From an uncultured Bacteroidales bacterium (GTDB taxonomy: Bacteria > Bacteroidota > Bacteroidia > Bacteroidales > UBA932), in contig CAMXAU010000007.1 of the NCBI GenBank assembly GCA_947179325.1, positions 1-64,000 on the forward strand: a stretch of 64,000 nt of DNA, written 5' to 3'. This document shows positions 56,102-64,000 of this stretch, one piece after another. Numbering within the stretch: the first letter of the stretch is position 1; every line of letters begins with the position of its first letter. A program made the position numbers and the translations under genes. Below the pieces are notes generated by a model. It searched no databases, was not told where the DNA came from, and saw nothing but the letters and a program-made list of their open reading frames with translations.

Positions 56102-57601
56102 CTATCTCTTCAGATTAGGGTTCAGCCTGCTTTCACGCAAAGGATAAGGAAAAGCAAGATCTTTTTCTGCAAAGGCGGCCTCATGCCCCGGTGTACGCAA
56201 TCCGACAAGGTCCACCACATTCCCGGTCCTCACGTCAAGCGCCTTGCGTGTACGCAGCATGTCAAACCACGTCTGGGTCTCAAAGCACATTTCCCATATC
56301 CGCTCCTTGTAGACAGTCTCAAATGTCACGGATGCAGGCTTAGCCTCAGAAGGCATGGCCCTGCGGCGCACCAGGCTGTATGCTTCGACCGCATCGGCAT
56401 CAGAAGTGCTTCCTCCGTCAGCCTGCGCCTTGGCTTCAGCCATGGTAAGCAGCACATCGGCATACCTTATCAGCGGATAATCCAGGCCTGACTTTCCGGT
56501 AGATGCAGCATCAGCATCCCACCATTTGTAAATATATGTTGCCCCGAGTTCCAGGGTCTTTGCCCCGTCAAGGCTCTTGTGCTCAGAATAATAGTAACCG
56601 CCTTCCTCAAGACGCCTGTCTCCATCCGGGTATGTAGCCAGGAACTCTTGCGTAGGGGCAAGCGCACCGCCATAAGCCGCATTTGCCGACAACTCAGTCT
56701 GCGCGGGATAAGGCAGCATGTCGTTGTGCACCGGGGAACCGGCCCTGTCCGCCTCCCTCTGGATTGACCACAATATCTCGCCTGTATTCTCATTGGAAGC
56801 GTCCCTTATGCCGGAATACGAGTCAAACAGCCGGAATGCCTTGCTGTCATACACCTCCTTGGCAGCCGAATATGCTTTCTCATAATATTCTTTCCCGAGA
56901 TTGAGAGGATATCCTGCCATCGTGATGTACACTTTGGACAGAAGCGCCTTCACTGCACCGCGGCCTATATGCCCGTCAGTCCTGCTCCATGAGGCCTCCT
57001 CCATAAGTTCCTCAGCCTTTACAAGGTCCGACTCGATCTGCGCATAGACCTGCGCCGCACTGCTCAACGGTATCTCCACATTAGAAAGTGACGTGGTAGG
57101 CTCAGTCTTCAGAGGTACGCTTTCCCACAGGCGCACGAGATTGAAGTAATAATATGCCCTAAGGCTGTAAGCCTCTCCGAGAAAAAGATTTTTCTGCTGC
57201 TCAGGAATCTGTATGGATGCGGCCTCTATACCTGCTATTGTATAGTTGCAGTTCTCTATTGCCGCATACCAGCTCCGCCACAGACCTTCGAGATTCCAGT
57301 TCTCTTCAGTCACTGTCAGAAGATTGGCCTGCGTGAGATATATGGAAGTGGCCACGCGCGGGCGTCTGCCGTATCCCGTCATATATTCGAGAAATATGAA
57401 TCTGTGTGTACCGACCTCGACATCTCCGTCAAAAATGTCATCCGCAAATGTATAAAGGCCGTTCACGGCAGCCTGCATCTGTTCCTGCGACTTGAAATAA
57501 TTGTCAGGCGAAAGGAAGGTCTTGGGATTTTCAGCCAAAAACCCGGTACAGGACACGGCTCCTGCAAATGCCAGCAATATTGTTATTATACTTTTGTTCA
57601 T
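56102..57601 (-). CDS. SusD/RagB family outer-membrane glycan-binding lipoprotein
   Basis: 499 residues. Lipoprotein signal (MNKSIITILLAFAGAVSC, Cys18), then TGFLAENPKTFLSPDNYFKSQEQMQAAVNGLY, the standard SusD opening. Further hallmarks are YSLRAYYYFNLVRLWESVPL, YPLIRYADVLLTMAEAKAQADGG and YKERIWEMCFETQTWFDMLRTRKALD. It pairs with the SusC gene 24 bases upstream and captures the glycan at the surface. Confidence 0.96.
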   Translation of the reverse strand: MNKSIITILLAFAGAVSCTGFLAENPKTFLSPDNYFKSQEQMQAAVNGLYTFADDIFDGDVEVGTHRFIFLEYMTGYGRRPRVATSIYLTQANLLTVTEENWNLEGLWRSWYAAIENCNYTIAGIEAASIQIPEQQKNLFLGEAYSLRAYYYFNLVRLWESVPLKTEPTTSLSNVEIPLSSAAQVYAQIESDLVKAEELMEEASWSRTDGHIGRGAVKALLSKVYITMAGYPLNLGKEYYEKAYSAAKEVYDSKAFRLFDSYSGIRDASNENTGEILWSIQREADRAGSPVHNDMLPYPAQTELSANAAYGGALAPTQEFLATYPDGDRRLEEGGYYYSEHKSLDGAKTLELGATYIYKWWDADAASTGKSGLDYPLIRYADVLLTMAEAKAQADGGSTSDADAVEAYSLVRRRAMPSEAKPASVTFETVYKERIWEMCFETQTWFDMLRTRKALDVRTGNVVDLVGLRTPGHEAAFAEKDLAFPYPLRESRLNPNLKR

Positions 57602-57625
57602 TTCTTGTCTGTTTTGAGAATATGT

Positions 57626-60600
57626 TTAGAATGTAATCCGCAGGTTTCCCGAAACCGTCATAGGACGCGGATATGTATAGAAGTCTATCCCCTGCCCTGT
57701 ATTTGTGTTTGCAAACGCTCCCACCTCAGGGTCGTATCCGGGATATGAAGTGAACACATAAGGGTTCTCCACTATCACACCGAGACTAAGCCCCTTCACA
57801 AACCTTGTTTTTTTCAGGACCGAATGCTTGAAATCATACGAAAGCATTATATTGCGTATCCTGATGAAATCTCCTTTGTACAGCATCCTCGAATCCTTCT
57901 CGTTCTCACCGAACCAGGTATCAGACGGACGGCGCACAGCTGCAATCATCGAGTTCTGGTTCTCCGGCATCCAGGCGTCAAGCACAGACTTCGGAGAATT
58001 GGCATAAAGCTGCCGGTTTTCCATCATTGTCCCTGTTATGTTCATGACAGTAGCTCCATATTGGGCCGCAAGATCGAGCATGAATGTGAATCCGTGGAAC
58101 GTGAAAGTATTGACAAGCGAGATTTCTCCCTTCGGCAATCCGCTTCCCATATATTTGCGGTCATTGTCATCTATCACATAATCATGGTTTACATCCTCAT
58201 ATTTGATGTCTCCCGGCTTTTTACCATATTTTGACGCCTCCTCAACCTCGTCAAGTCCCCATGTCCCGAGCCTGTTCAGGACAAAGAAAGAACCCCACGG
58301 CAGACCTTCAACCGCCCTCGCATTGTTTCCGAGGTCAATTGTCTCCCCGTTTATATCAACCACGACAATCTTGTTTGTTGAGAATACAAGATCCGTATCC
58401 CAGGTGAAGTTCCTCCTGTCTATATTATGGGAAGACACCGTGAATTCAAAGCCAGTGTTCCTGATTTTTCCGAGATTCGTCCATGAAGTGGCATAACCTG
58501 TCGTATATGGAACCTGCTTCTGGAAAAGAAGGTCCGTGGTGGTCTTGTTGTACCAGTCCATGACAATCTCCACACGGTCTTTGGCAAGACTGAAATCAAG
58601 TCCCACATTGAACTGCCTGGAAGTCTCCCATTTCAGGTCTGAGTTGCCGAGATTGGAAAGCACGACATAGGCATTGAGTTCATTTGCAAATATAGTATTG
58701 CCGTTGGCATACTGCGATATTGTTCTGTAGTCAGGTATCGATGCATTGCCTACCGCTCCATAGCTGGCCCTCAGTTTCAGGTTTCCGATGTATTTGCGCG
58801 CAGGAGCAAAAAACGGTTCTTCCGAGAGCAGCCATGCAGCTGAAGCCGACGGGAAATAGCCGTACTTATTGTTTGCGCCGAAGTTTGAGGCTCCGTCCGC
58901 ACGGAAGGTAAAGCCGAGCATATACCGGTTGAGAAAAGTGTGGTTCATTCTGAAATAGAATGAGTTCATCGTATTTTCGCTCATGGACGAACCAGGCTGC
59001 TGATAGACTTCTCCTGCTCCGAGATTATGATATCCGAATGAATCATCGAAAAACTGTTCTGCACCTGCGGACGAACTTTCCGTATGATACCAGTACCAGC
59101 TGGCTCCAAGGACAAACGATGAGCGCAGCCTGTCGTTGAAAAATGACGGAGTCCATGAAAGGTAATCTTCATTTGCTATCCTTCTTGAGTCCGAATTGCT
59201 GATGGTGGCATAGCCTCCGTTGTTTTCAGTATAGTCTACAAGCCCTTTCTTCGCATAGCCCGTGTTCTTGCTGTTGTTTGACTGCCAGTCTCCCTTTATG
59301 GTCAAGGTCAGGTCCTTGTACAGCTTCAGATTCGTCTGGAGGCTCATCACAAGGAAATCAGTCTTGGAAATATTCTTCATCTCCTGCATCAGGCGCAGAG
59401 GATTCTCACCGTCCTCCCCGAGAGGATAATCCTGCTTGCGGCCGTATGTCCCGTCTTCATACTGCACAGGAATAATCGGAGGCATTTCCATCATGTTCCT
59501 CAGGGCGCCCTGGTTCATGCCGTTCTCATTGTCACCGTTGTTCGCCGAATATGAGCCTCCTGTGGCCACGGCCTGTATATCAAGCCAGTCCGTAATCTGC
59601 GACTTCACATTGATATTTCCCGAAAAACGGTTGGAATATGTATACCTCAACAGGCCGTTCATATACTGATAGGCAAGACTGGCATAGACTTTTGTCTTCT
59701 CCCCTCCGGCCGAAAACGACAGCGTATGGTCATTCACAACGGCATTCTGCGTCATCACCTTCTGCCAGTCGGTGTCATAGCGCGGAGATGCAATAAGAAG
59801 TCCGTCTGCATCATACCTGTAGTTCCCGGATGCATCCTTTGCATAATAGAAAAGGTTCTCCATAGGCGTTGTCAGATGCGGCATAGATGCTCCGCTGTAG
59901 GCATATGCACGTTTCTGGATTTCCATATATTCATCCGCATTCAGAAGGTCCAGCCTGCGCGTAAGCATGCTCACACCGACCTTTCCGTCATATGTGACAG
60001 ACCCTTTGGAAGCCGTGCCTGCCTTGGTCGTTATTATGACAACTCCGTTGGCACCCTTGGCACCGTACATTGACGTCGCCGCCGCATCCTTAAGCACGTC
60101 TATGCTCTCAATGTCAGAAGGATTCACAAGCGAAGGATCAACATCCACGACACCGTCCATCACGTATATGGGATCGCTGCCGGCATTTATGGAGCCCATT
60201 CCGCGGATTCTCAGCGTTGACTTTCCTCCAGGCCTTCCGGAGAAAGAGACATTCCGTACTCCGGCCACCTTTCCTGCAAGGCTCTGCATCACATTAAAGG
60301 CAGAAGCCCTTTCTGTAAGCACATCGCTCTTGACCGAGGCCACAGAAGACGAGAGTTCCCTCTTTATCATGGTTCCGTATCCTATCGCCACAGCCTCATC
60401 AAGCCCGATGGCCTCAGAATGCATCACCACGTTGACAACGCTTCTTCCGGCAAGTTCCACATCAAGTGTCTCCATGCCGAGACACGAGAAATTCAGAGAC
60501 GCCGCACCCGAAGGGACAGCCATAGACCATCTGCCGTCAAGATCAGTCGTGACGGCCGTCCTGCCTGCACTTCCCGAAACCATGACCACGACTCCGGGAA

Positions 60601-60739
60601 CAGGATTGCCGTCTTCATCAGAGACCTGCCCTGACACCGTCACGGACACATCCTGGGCAAAGGACACCGCAACGGACATGAGCGCGGCCAGCACAAAGGC
60701 AGCCTGCATCATGATTCCTGAAAACAATTTTCTGTTCAT
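57626..60739 (-). CDS. SusC/RagA TonB-dependent transporter without STN domain
   Basis: 1037 residues from the ATG at 60739 (MNRKLFSGIMMQAAFVLAALM); the frame is open 33 bases earlier. After the signal peptide comes a carboxypeptidase-regulatory-like domain (about 35-110, VSGQVSDEDGNPVPGVVVMV), the plug with SIDVLKDAAATSMYGAKGANGVVIITTK and a full barrel. No STN domain is present, in line with control by an HTCS rather than by an anti-sigma factor. It lies 33 bases after the mannosidase gene. It imports oligosaccharides from the outer surface. Confidence 0.95.
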   Translation of the reverse strand: MNRKLFSGIMMQAAFVLAALMSVAVSFAQDVSVTVSGQVSDEDGNPVPGVVVMVSGSAGRTAVTTDLDGRWSMAVPSGAASLNFSCLGMETLDVELAGRSVVNVVMHSEAIGLDEAVAIGYGTMIKRELSSSVASVKSDVLTERASAFNVMQSLAGKVAGVRNVSFSGRPGGKSTLRIRGMGSINAGSDPIYVMDGVVDVDPSLVNPSDIESIDVLKDAAATSMYGAKGANGVVIITTKAGTASKGSVTYDGKVGVSMLTRRLDLLNADEYMEIQKRAYAYSGASMPHLTTPMENLFYYAKDASGNYRYDADGLLIASPRYDTDWQKVMTQNAVVNDHTLSFSAGGEKTKVYASLAYQYMNGLLRYTYSNRFSGNINVKSQITDWLDIQAVATGGSYSANNGDNENGMNQGALRNMMEMPPIIPVQYEDGTYGRKQDYPLGEDGENPLRLMQEMKNISKTDFLVMSLQTNLKLYKDLTLTIKGDWQSNNSKNTGYAKKGLVDYTENNGGYATISNSDSRRIANEDYLSWTPSFFNDRLRSSFVLGASWYWYHTESSSAGAEQFFDDSFGYHNLGAGEVYQQPGSSMSENTMNSFYFRMNHTFLNRYMLGFTFRADGASNFGANNKYGYFPSASAAWLLSEEPFFAPARKYIGNLKLRASYGAVGNASIPDYRTISQYANGNTIFANELNAYVVLSNLGNSDLKWETSRQFNVGLDFSLAKDRVEIVMDWYNKTTTDLLFQKQVPYTTGYATSWTNLGKIRNTGFEFTVSSHNIDRRNFTWDTDLVFSTNKIVVVDINGETIDLGNNARAVEGLPWGSFFVLNRLGTWGLDEVEEASKYGKKPGDIKYEDVNHDYVIDDNDRKYMGSGLPKGEISLVNTFTFHGFTFMLDLAAQYGATVMNITGTMMENRQLYANSPKSVLDAWMPENQNSMIAAVRRPSDTWFGENEKDSRMLYKGDFIRIRNIMLSYDFKHSVLKKTRFVKGLSLGVIVENPYVFTSYPGYDPEVGAFANTNTGQGIDFYTYPRPMTVSGNLRITF

Positions 60740-60772
60740 TTGATTAGTTATTAGTTGGGTTTGTAATATCAT

Positions 60773-63700
60773 CTAAAGAACCGGTTCAGAATCCATATAC
60801 AGTTCCAGAACTCCTCCGGCCATTATATCACTGTAATCTATGGACATATCCTTCAATTCACGTCCGTTCAGCAAAGCCTTCCTGACATATATATTCCCGG
60901 GACTGTTGCCATGGGCCGTCACAGTGAATTTCTTTCCTTTTGCATATTTCCCGTCAAGCCTGAACTCTATTCTGTCGAAAACAGGACTTGTCACTTCCAT
61001 CCTGGTACTGCCTGGACAAGAGGGATGCAGACCGGAAGCGGCAAGAATATACCACGCTGACATCTGCCCCGCATCTTCATTACCGATAAGTCCCTGGACA
61101 TCATTAAAATAAGCGTTCCGACAGATAAATCTTGTCCATTTCTGCGTCTTCCACGGCTGTCCGAGCCTATTGTAGAGGAAAGGAACAAAATGCACAGGTT
61201 CATTAGCATGATTATAATATTCATTCCATAGCATATGCGACGGGGTATTCATGAAAAGACTGTCAAGATCATCAAGCACAGCCTCTCTGCCTCCCATCAG
61301 TTCAGTCATGCCATCAATGTCATGCGGAACGAACCATCCCTGCTGGTAAGGGTTGCACTCGATGCATCCGTACCATTCCTTCAGACGGGCATTTTCAGGC
61401 CATTCCTCCCATGTCCCGTCTTCCCGGCGAGGACGGAACCATCCCTTTTCATGATCGAAGACATTGCGGTAGGCCCGGGACTGCCCTGCAAACTTTGCTG
61501 CATCCTCATCATGCCCGAGTTCACCTGCAAGAACCGAAAGACACCAGTCAAAATAGGCATATTCAAGAGTATGGGAAATGCTCAGTCCCCCTGGAGTATA
61601 GCCCAGCGGATAATTCCCTGATTTACAGGATGTATTCACAGCATAGCGATATGCCTTTTCCGCATCATAGCCGCGGATTCCCTTTATATATGCATCAGCC
61701 AGCACTGACAGGGCCGGGTTGCCGAGCATGCATCCGGTATATGCATTCAGCAGTTCCCAACGCTCGAAATACTCTCTTCCGCTCTGCTCTGCAAGAGTTA
61801 TAAGAGAATTGAGCAGGTCATCAGTCAGCTGAGGATTGATTATGGTCTGCAGCGGCATCTGGCTTCTGAACACATCCCACCCGGAGAATATTGTCCTTTT
61901 TGTAAACTTCCCTCCGGTATTGTGTATCTTCCCGTCACCGCCTGTATAGCGTCCGTCAACATCAGTGAATATTCTCGGATCTATCATGGAATGGTACATC
62001 GAGGTATAGAACACCGTCTTTTCATCTTCCGTCCCTCCGGCAATCCTTATGCGTCCCAGTTCCCTGTTCCACATCTCCCACGCCTCTTTCCTGACATTGC
62101 CGAAGTCCTTTCCGGCAATCTCGCGGTCAAAATTCTTTTTCGCACCTTCCATGTCCACGAATGATATTCCGACTTTCAAAGTCACCTCATCACCGCGGAC
62201 AGTAGGGAACTCTGTGAAAAATCCGATATGGCGCCCTTCAATCTCATTCTGCCCGCGGATGATTTCCGCATCCCTGACACGCTCCAGATATGCGAGACTG
62301 ACAACATCTTCATTTTTGCGGGACCATCCGTCAGGAATATCAGCACTCCAGAAACCGTATTCTGCCAGCGGACGGCTGAATTCGGCATAAAAATACACTG
62401 TGTAGTCTGCATTGCCCTCTCCGTTGCCCCAGCCTCCTGTCTCCGGAGTACATTTCATCCAGCCTGCAACAGTCCTGTCATCAAGCACCTTGGCATATTG
62501 GTACTCCGACGTGCCGCCGACCCTCCTGGCAAGGTCGATCTGAATGCGCGAAAGCCCGGACTCAGGGAATGTCATTTTCATGATGCCGCAATGAGGCAGA
62601 GCAGAGCATTCTGTCACAATGTCATAGTCAACCAGCCTTGTCCGGTAATAACCGGCTTCTGCATATTCCGTATTTTTGTCATAGCGCGACCTGTAACCGC
62701 AGATGCTTCCGTCCTCCTTTCCGGCAACAGTAACGAGAGGCCCCGTAGACGGCATGACCAGAAAGTTGCCAAGGTCACCGTTCCAGCCGACTCCGCTCAT
62801 CTGCGTGAAGGCGAATCCCTCTATTGTTTTCATTTCATAACTGTATCCGGAACCGTTGTCCCCACCGGTTACAGTATTGGGGCTTACCTGTACCATGCCG
62901 AAAGGAACGGCCGCCCCGGGGAAAGTCTTTCCAAGCCCGTGGTAGACTCCGGCCGCATCCGCACTTGTACATGCACCTATAAAAGGGTTTACATAACATG
63001 CCGGCTCTTTGACCCAAGCGGCCCTGTCGCCTGATTCCATTTTGTCTGCCTTCATTCTGCCAGATTCCATTCTGCCAGATTTTCCGCGCCCCCGCTCAGC
63101 ACATGGACTTTTCTCGGAAGATATTCCATTTATAAGCAGCGTCTTTATCCCGAATCTCGGCATCTGCACATCAACCTCGGTCCCCCCTTCATTACGGCGG
63201 AATTCAGGAGAGCATATTACATTCCCGTTCAGGTCAATCTCTTTCACCTGCGCCGCCCCGAAACCAAGCCTCACAGTGCATTTTCTGTCTGAGCCGGAAG
63301 AATTGAACAGCCTCATGACCAGCCCGGCATCCGTCAGATATGCAGCGGACAGTTCATATCCGCTTTCTGAAAGGTCAAGCCAAGACCTGTTTTCCAGTTC
63401 CGCATTCCTGTATACGGCGACATACAGAGGCTCATTCCAGCAGATGCTTTCATTGCATATGCCGGCCTTGTCCCAAAGCCCTGCATGCGGCACAATGGCG
63501 AAATTCATTTCCGAAGGTCCTGTTATGGGATAGTCCCTGCCCCAGAGTCCGTTTCCTGAAAACTGGGCAGTAAGGCACAACGGGAAATCCTGTCCGAAAG
63601 AATACGATGTCGTATGGTCTGAAAACAAAGCCATTCCGCACCCGTCTTCTCCATCTGCAATGTCTACCCAGTTCAAGATTATATTATGCTTGATCTTGTC

Positions 63701-64000
63701 CCATGAGCTGTAGAATGTATCCTCATTCCTCGACTTCAGGACATCAAATGGAGCATTTTTATATAGGCACGGCTCGTCAAGCGAAACCGGGAACATCACA
63801 TTGAGTTTATTGAAATCCTCATAAAAAGCCCTGTGAGGATTGTCATAGGCATCATTCTGGGCAAATGACCCGATTCCTCTGTTCTCCTTCCAATCAATCT
63901 TCAGAGAAAAATCTATCTTCCTGTCCCCTTCCCTCAATGTGACTGTCTGTACAAACGGGGTCCCGTCTATGCTTCCGCTGACGCGCACAACTGTCTCAAA
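60773..64000 (-). CDS. GH38-type C-terminal domain fused to GH92 alpha-mannosidase, 5' end outside window
   Basis: The frame is open to the window edge (FETVVRVSG...), giving over 1070 residues. The first 290 visible residues are the beta-domain of a GH38 alpha-mannosidase (LTAQFSGNGLWGRDYPITG, FAIVPHAGLWDKAGICNES). A basic Met/Gly/Lys/Glu-rich linker (about 293-329) follows, and then a full GH92 domain: YVNPFIGACTSADAAG, GKTFPGAAVPFGMVQVSPNT, GFAFTQMSGVGWNGDLGN, YGCIECNPYQQGWFVPHD and GNEDAGQMSAWYI, the latter two holding the acidic residues used by these calcium-dependent exo-mannosidases. So one polypeptide joins two mannosidase classes. It heads the visible part of PUL 2. Any GH38 catalytic barrel lies upstream, outside. 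Confidence 0.88.
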   Translation of the reverse strand, partial: FETVVRVSGSIDGTPFVQTVTLREGDRKIDFSLKIDWKENRGIGSFAQNDAYDNPHRAFYEDFNKLNVMFPVSLDEPCLYKNAPFDVLKSRNEDTFYSSWDKIKHNIILNWVDIADGEDGCGMALFSDHTTSYSFGQDFPLCLTAQFSGNGLWGRDYPITGPSEMNFAIVPHAGLWDKAGICNESICWNEPLYVAVYRNAELENRSWLDLSESGYELSAAYLTDAGLVMRLFNSSGSDRKCTVRLGFGAAQVKEIDLNGNVICSPEFRRNEGGTEVDVQMPRFGIKTLLINGISSEKSPCAERGRGKSGRMESGRMKADKMESGDRAAWVKEPACYVNPFIGACTSADAAGVYHGLGKTFPGAAVPFGMVQVSPNTVTGGDNGSGYSYEMKTIEGFAFTQMSGVGWNGDLGNFLVMPSTGPLVTVAGKEDGSICGYRSRYDKNTEYAEAGYYRTRLVDYDIVTECSALPHCGIMKMTFPESGLSRIQIDLARRVGGTSEYQYAKVLDDRTVAGWMKCTPETGGWGNGEGNADYTVYFYAEFSRPLAEYGFWSADIPDGWSRKNEDVVSLAYLERVRDAEIIRGQNEIEGRHIGFFTEFPTVRGDEVTLKVGISFVDMEGAKKNFDREIAGKDFGNVRKEAWEMWNRELGRIRIAGGTEDEKTVFYTSMYHSMIDPRIFTDVDGRYTGGDGKIHNTGGKFTKRTIFSGWDVFRSQMPLQTIINPQLTDDLLNSLITLAEQSGREYFERWELLNAYTGCMLGNPALSVLADAYIKGIRGYDAEKAYRYAVNTSCKSGNYPLGYTPGGLSISHTLEYAYFDWCLSVLAGELGHDEDAAKFAGQSRAYRNVFDHEKGWFRPRREDGTWEEWPENARLKEWYGCIECNPYQQGWFVPHDIDGMTELMGGREAVLDDLDSLFMNTPSHMLWNEYYNHANEPVHFVPFLYNRLGQPWKTQKWTRFICRNAYFNDVQGLIGNEDAGQMSAWYILAASGLHPSCPGSTRMEVTSPVFDRIEFRLDGKYAKGKKFTVTAHGNSPGNIYVRKALLNGRELKDMSIDYSDIMAGGVLELYMDSEPVL

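Noticed and set aside
1..64000. CRISPR array, rRNA or tRNA genes
   Set aside because: No regularly spaced direct repeats of CRISPR type and no tRNA or rRNA signature were noticed on reading both strands; a tRNAscan-SE and CRISPR finder run would settle it.

Overview
The window is chromosomal DNA of a gut-type member of the Bacteroidales (phylum Bacteroidota). The basis is two SusC/SusD polysaccharide-utilisation loci (PULs), a hybrid two-component regulator, an ECF sigma/FecR pair fused into a PUL, promoter elements of the TAnnTTTG type, Mob/DUF6371 mobilisation genes of the Bacteroides kind, and dipeptidyl peptidase IV. The genus cannot be fixed from the sequence.

The left 15.7 kb is accessory DNA and visibly AT-richer than the rest. 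At 1-6477 (minus strand) a tight three-gene operon encodes a DUF1016/YhcG-type PD-(D/E)XK nuclease, a 1307-residue sacsin-like GHKL ATPase with a degenerate NOV/DUF3883-like tail, and an SF1 helicase cut by the window edge. This looks like a defence operon. At 6569-11791 lies a mobilisable-element backbone: a Mob relaxase, a structured region that may be oriT, a frameshifted DUF6371/Toprim primase-like gene, a RepA-like ATPase, an excisionase-type HTH protein and a membrane-anchored protein of unknown role. No integrase is in view. An AbiEi/AbiEii toxin-antitoxin pair follows (12090-13546), then a gene-poor stretch of gene fragments with one lipoprotein, ending at a strong terminator (15674-15720).

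From 15795 to 30031 (minus strand) is PUL 1: ECF sigma factor, FecR anti-sigma factor, SusC with STN domain, SusD, two or three surface lipoproteins, a DUF6528 propeller protein, a GH20 hexosaminidase, a calcineurin-like phosphoesterase and a heparan-alpha-glucosaminide acetyltransferase-like membrane protein. The enzymes point to a HexNAc-containing, probably host-derived glycan, with expression switched on through SusC-FecR-sigma signalling.

From 30299 to 42131 is core genome: xthA, an OstA/LptA-like protein with two parvulin-type chaperone genes and guaB, a TIGR01212 radical SAM protein, an NlpC/P60 hydrolase and DPP4.

From 42198 to 47720 is an unusual cassette around a divergent promoter. 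An ABC exporter and an HprK-like kinase read left. An S24/S26-type peptidase, a PqqD-like protein, a nucleotidyltransferase-fold protein and a PTS_EIIC_2 membrane protein read right. The parts resemble the accessory set of kinase-containing lasso-peptide clusters but without cyclase or recognisable precursor; this is the best candidate here for an undescribed system. A hybrid two-component regulator starts 20 bases downstream of it.

A Fic-domain gene with its own palindromic operator (51854-52816) precedes PUL 2 (53179-64000, minus strand): an enzyme joining GH38-type and GH92 modules (5' end outside the window), SusC, SusD, a DUF5005-like protein and two surface lipoproteins, ending at a clear terminator. 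PUL 2 is aimed at alpha-mannosides and may be controlled by the neighbouring hybrid regulator.
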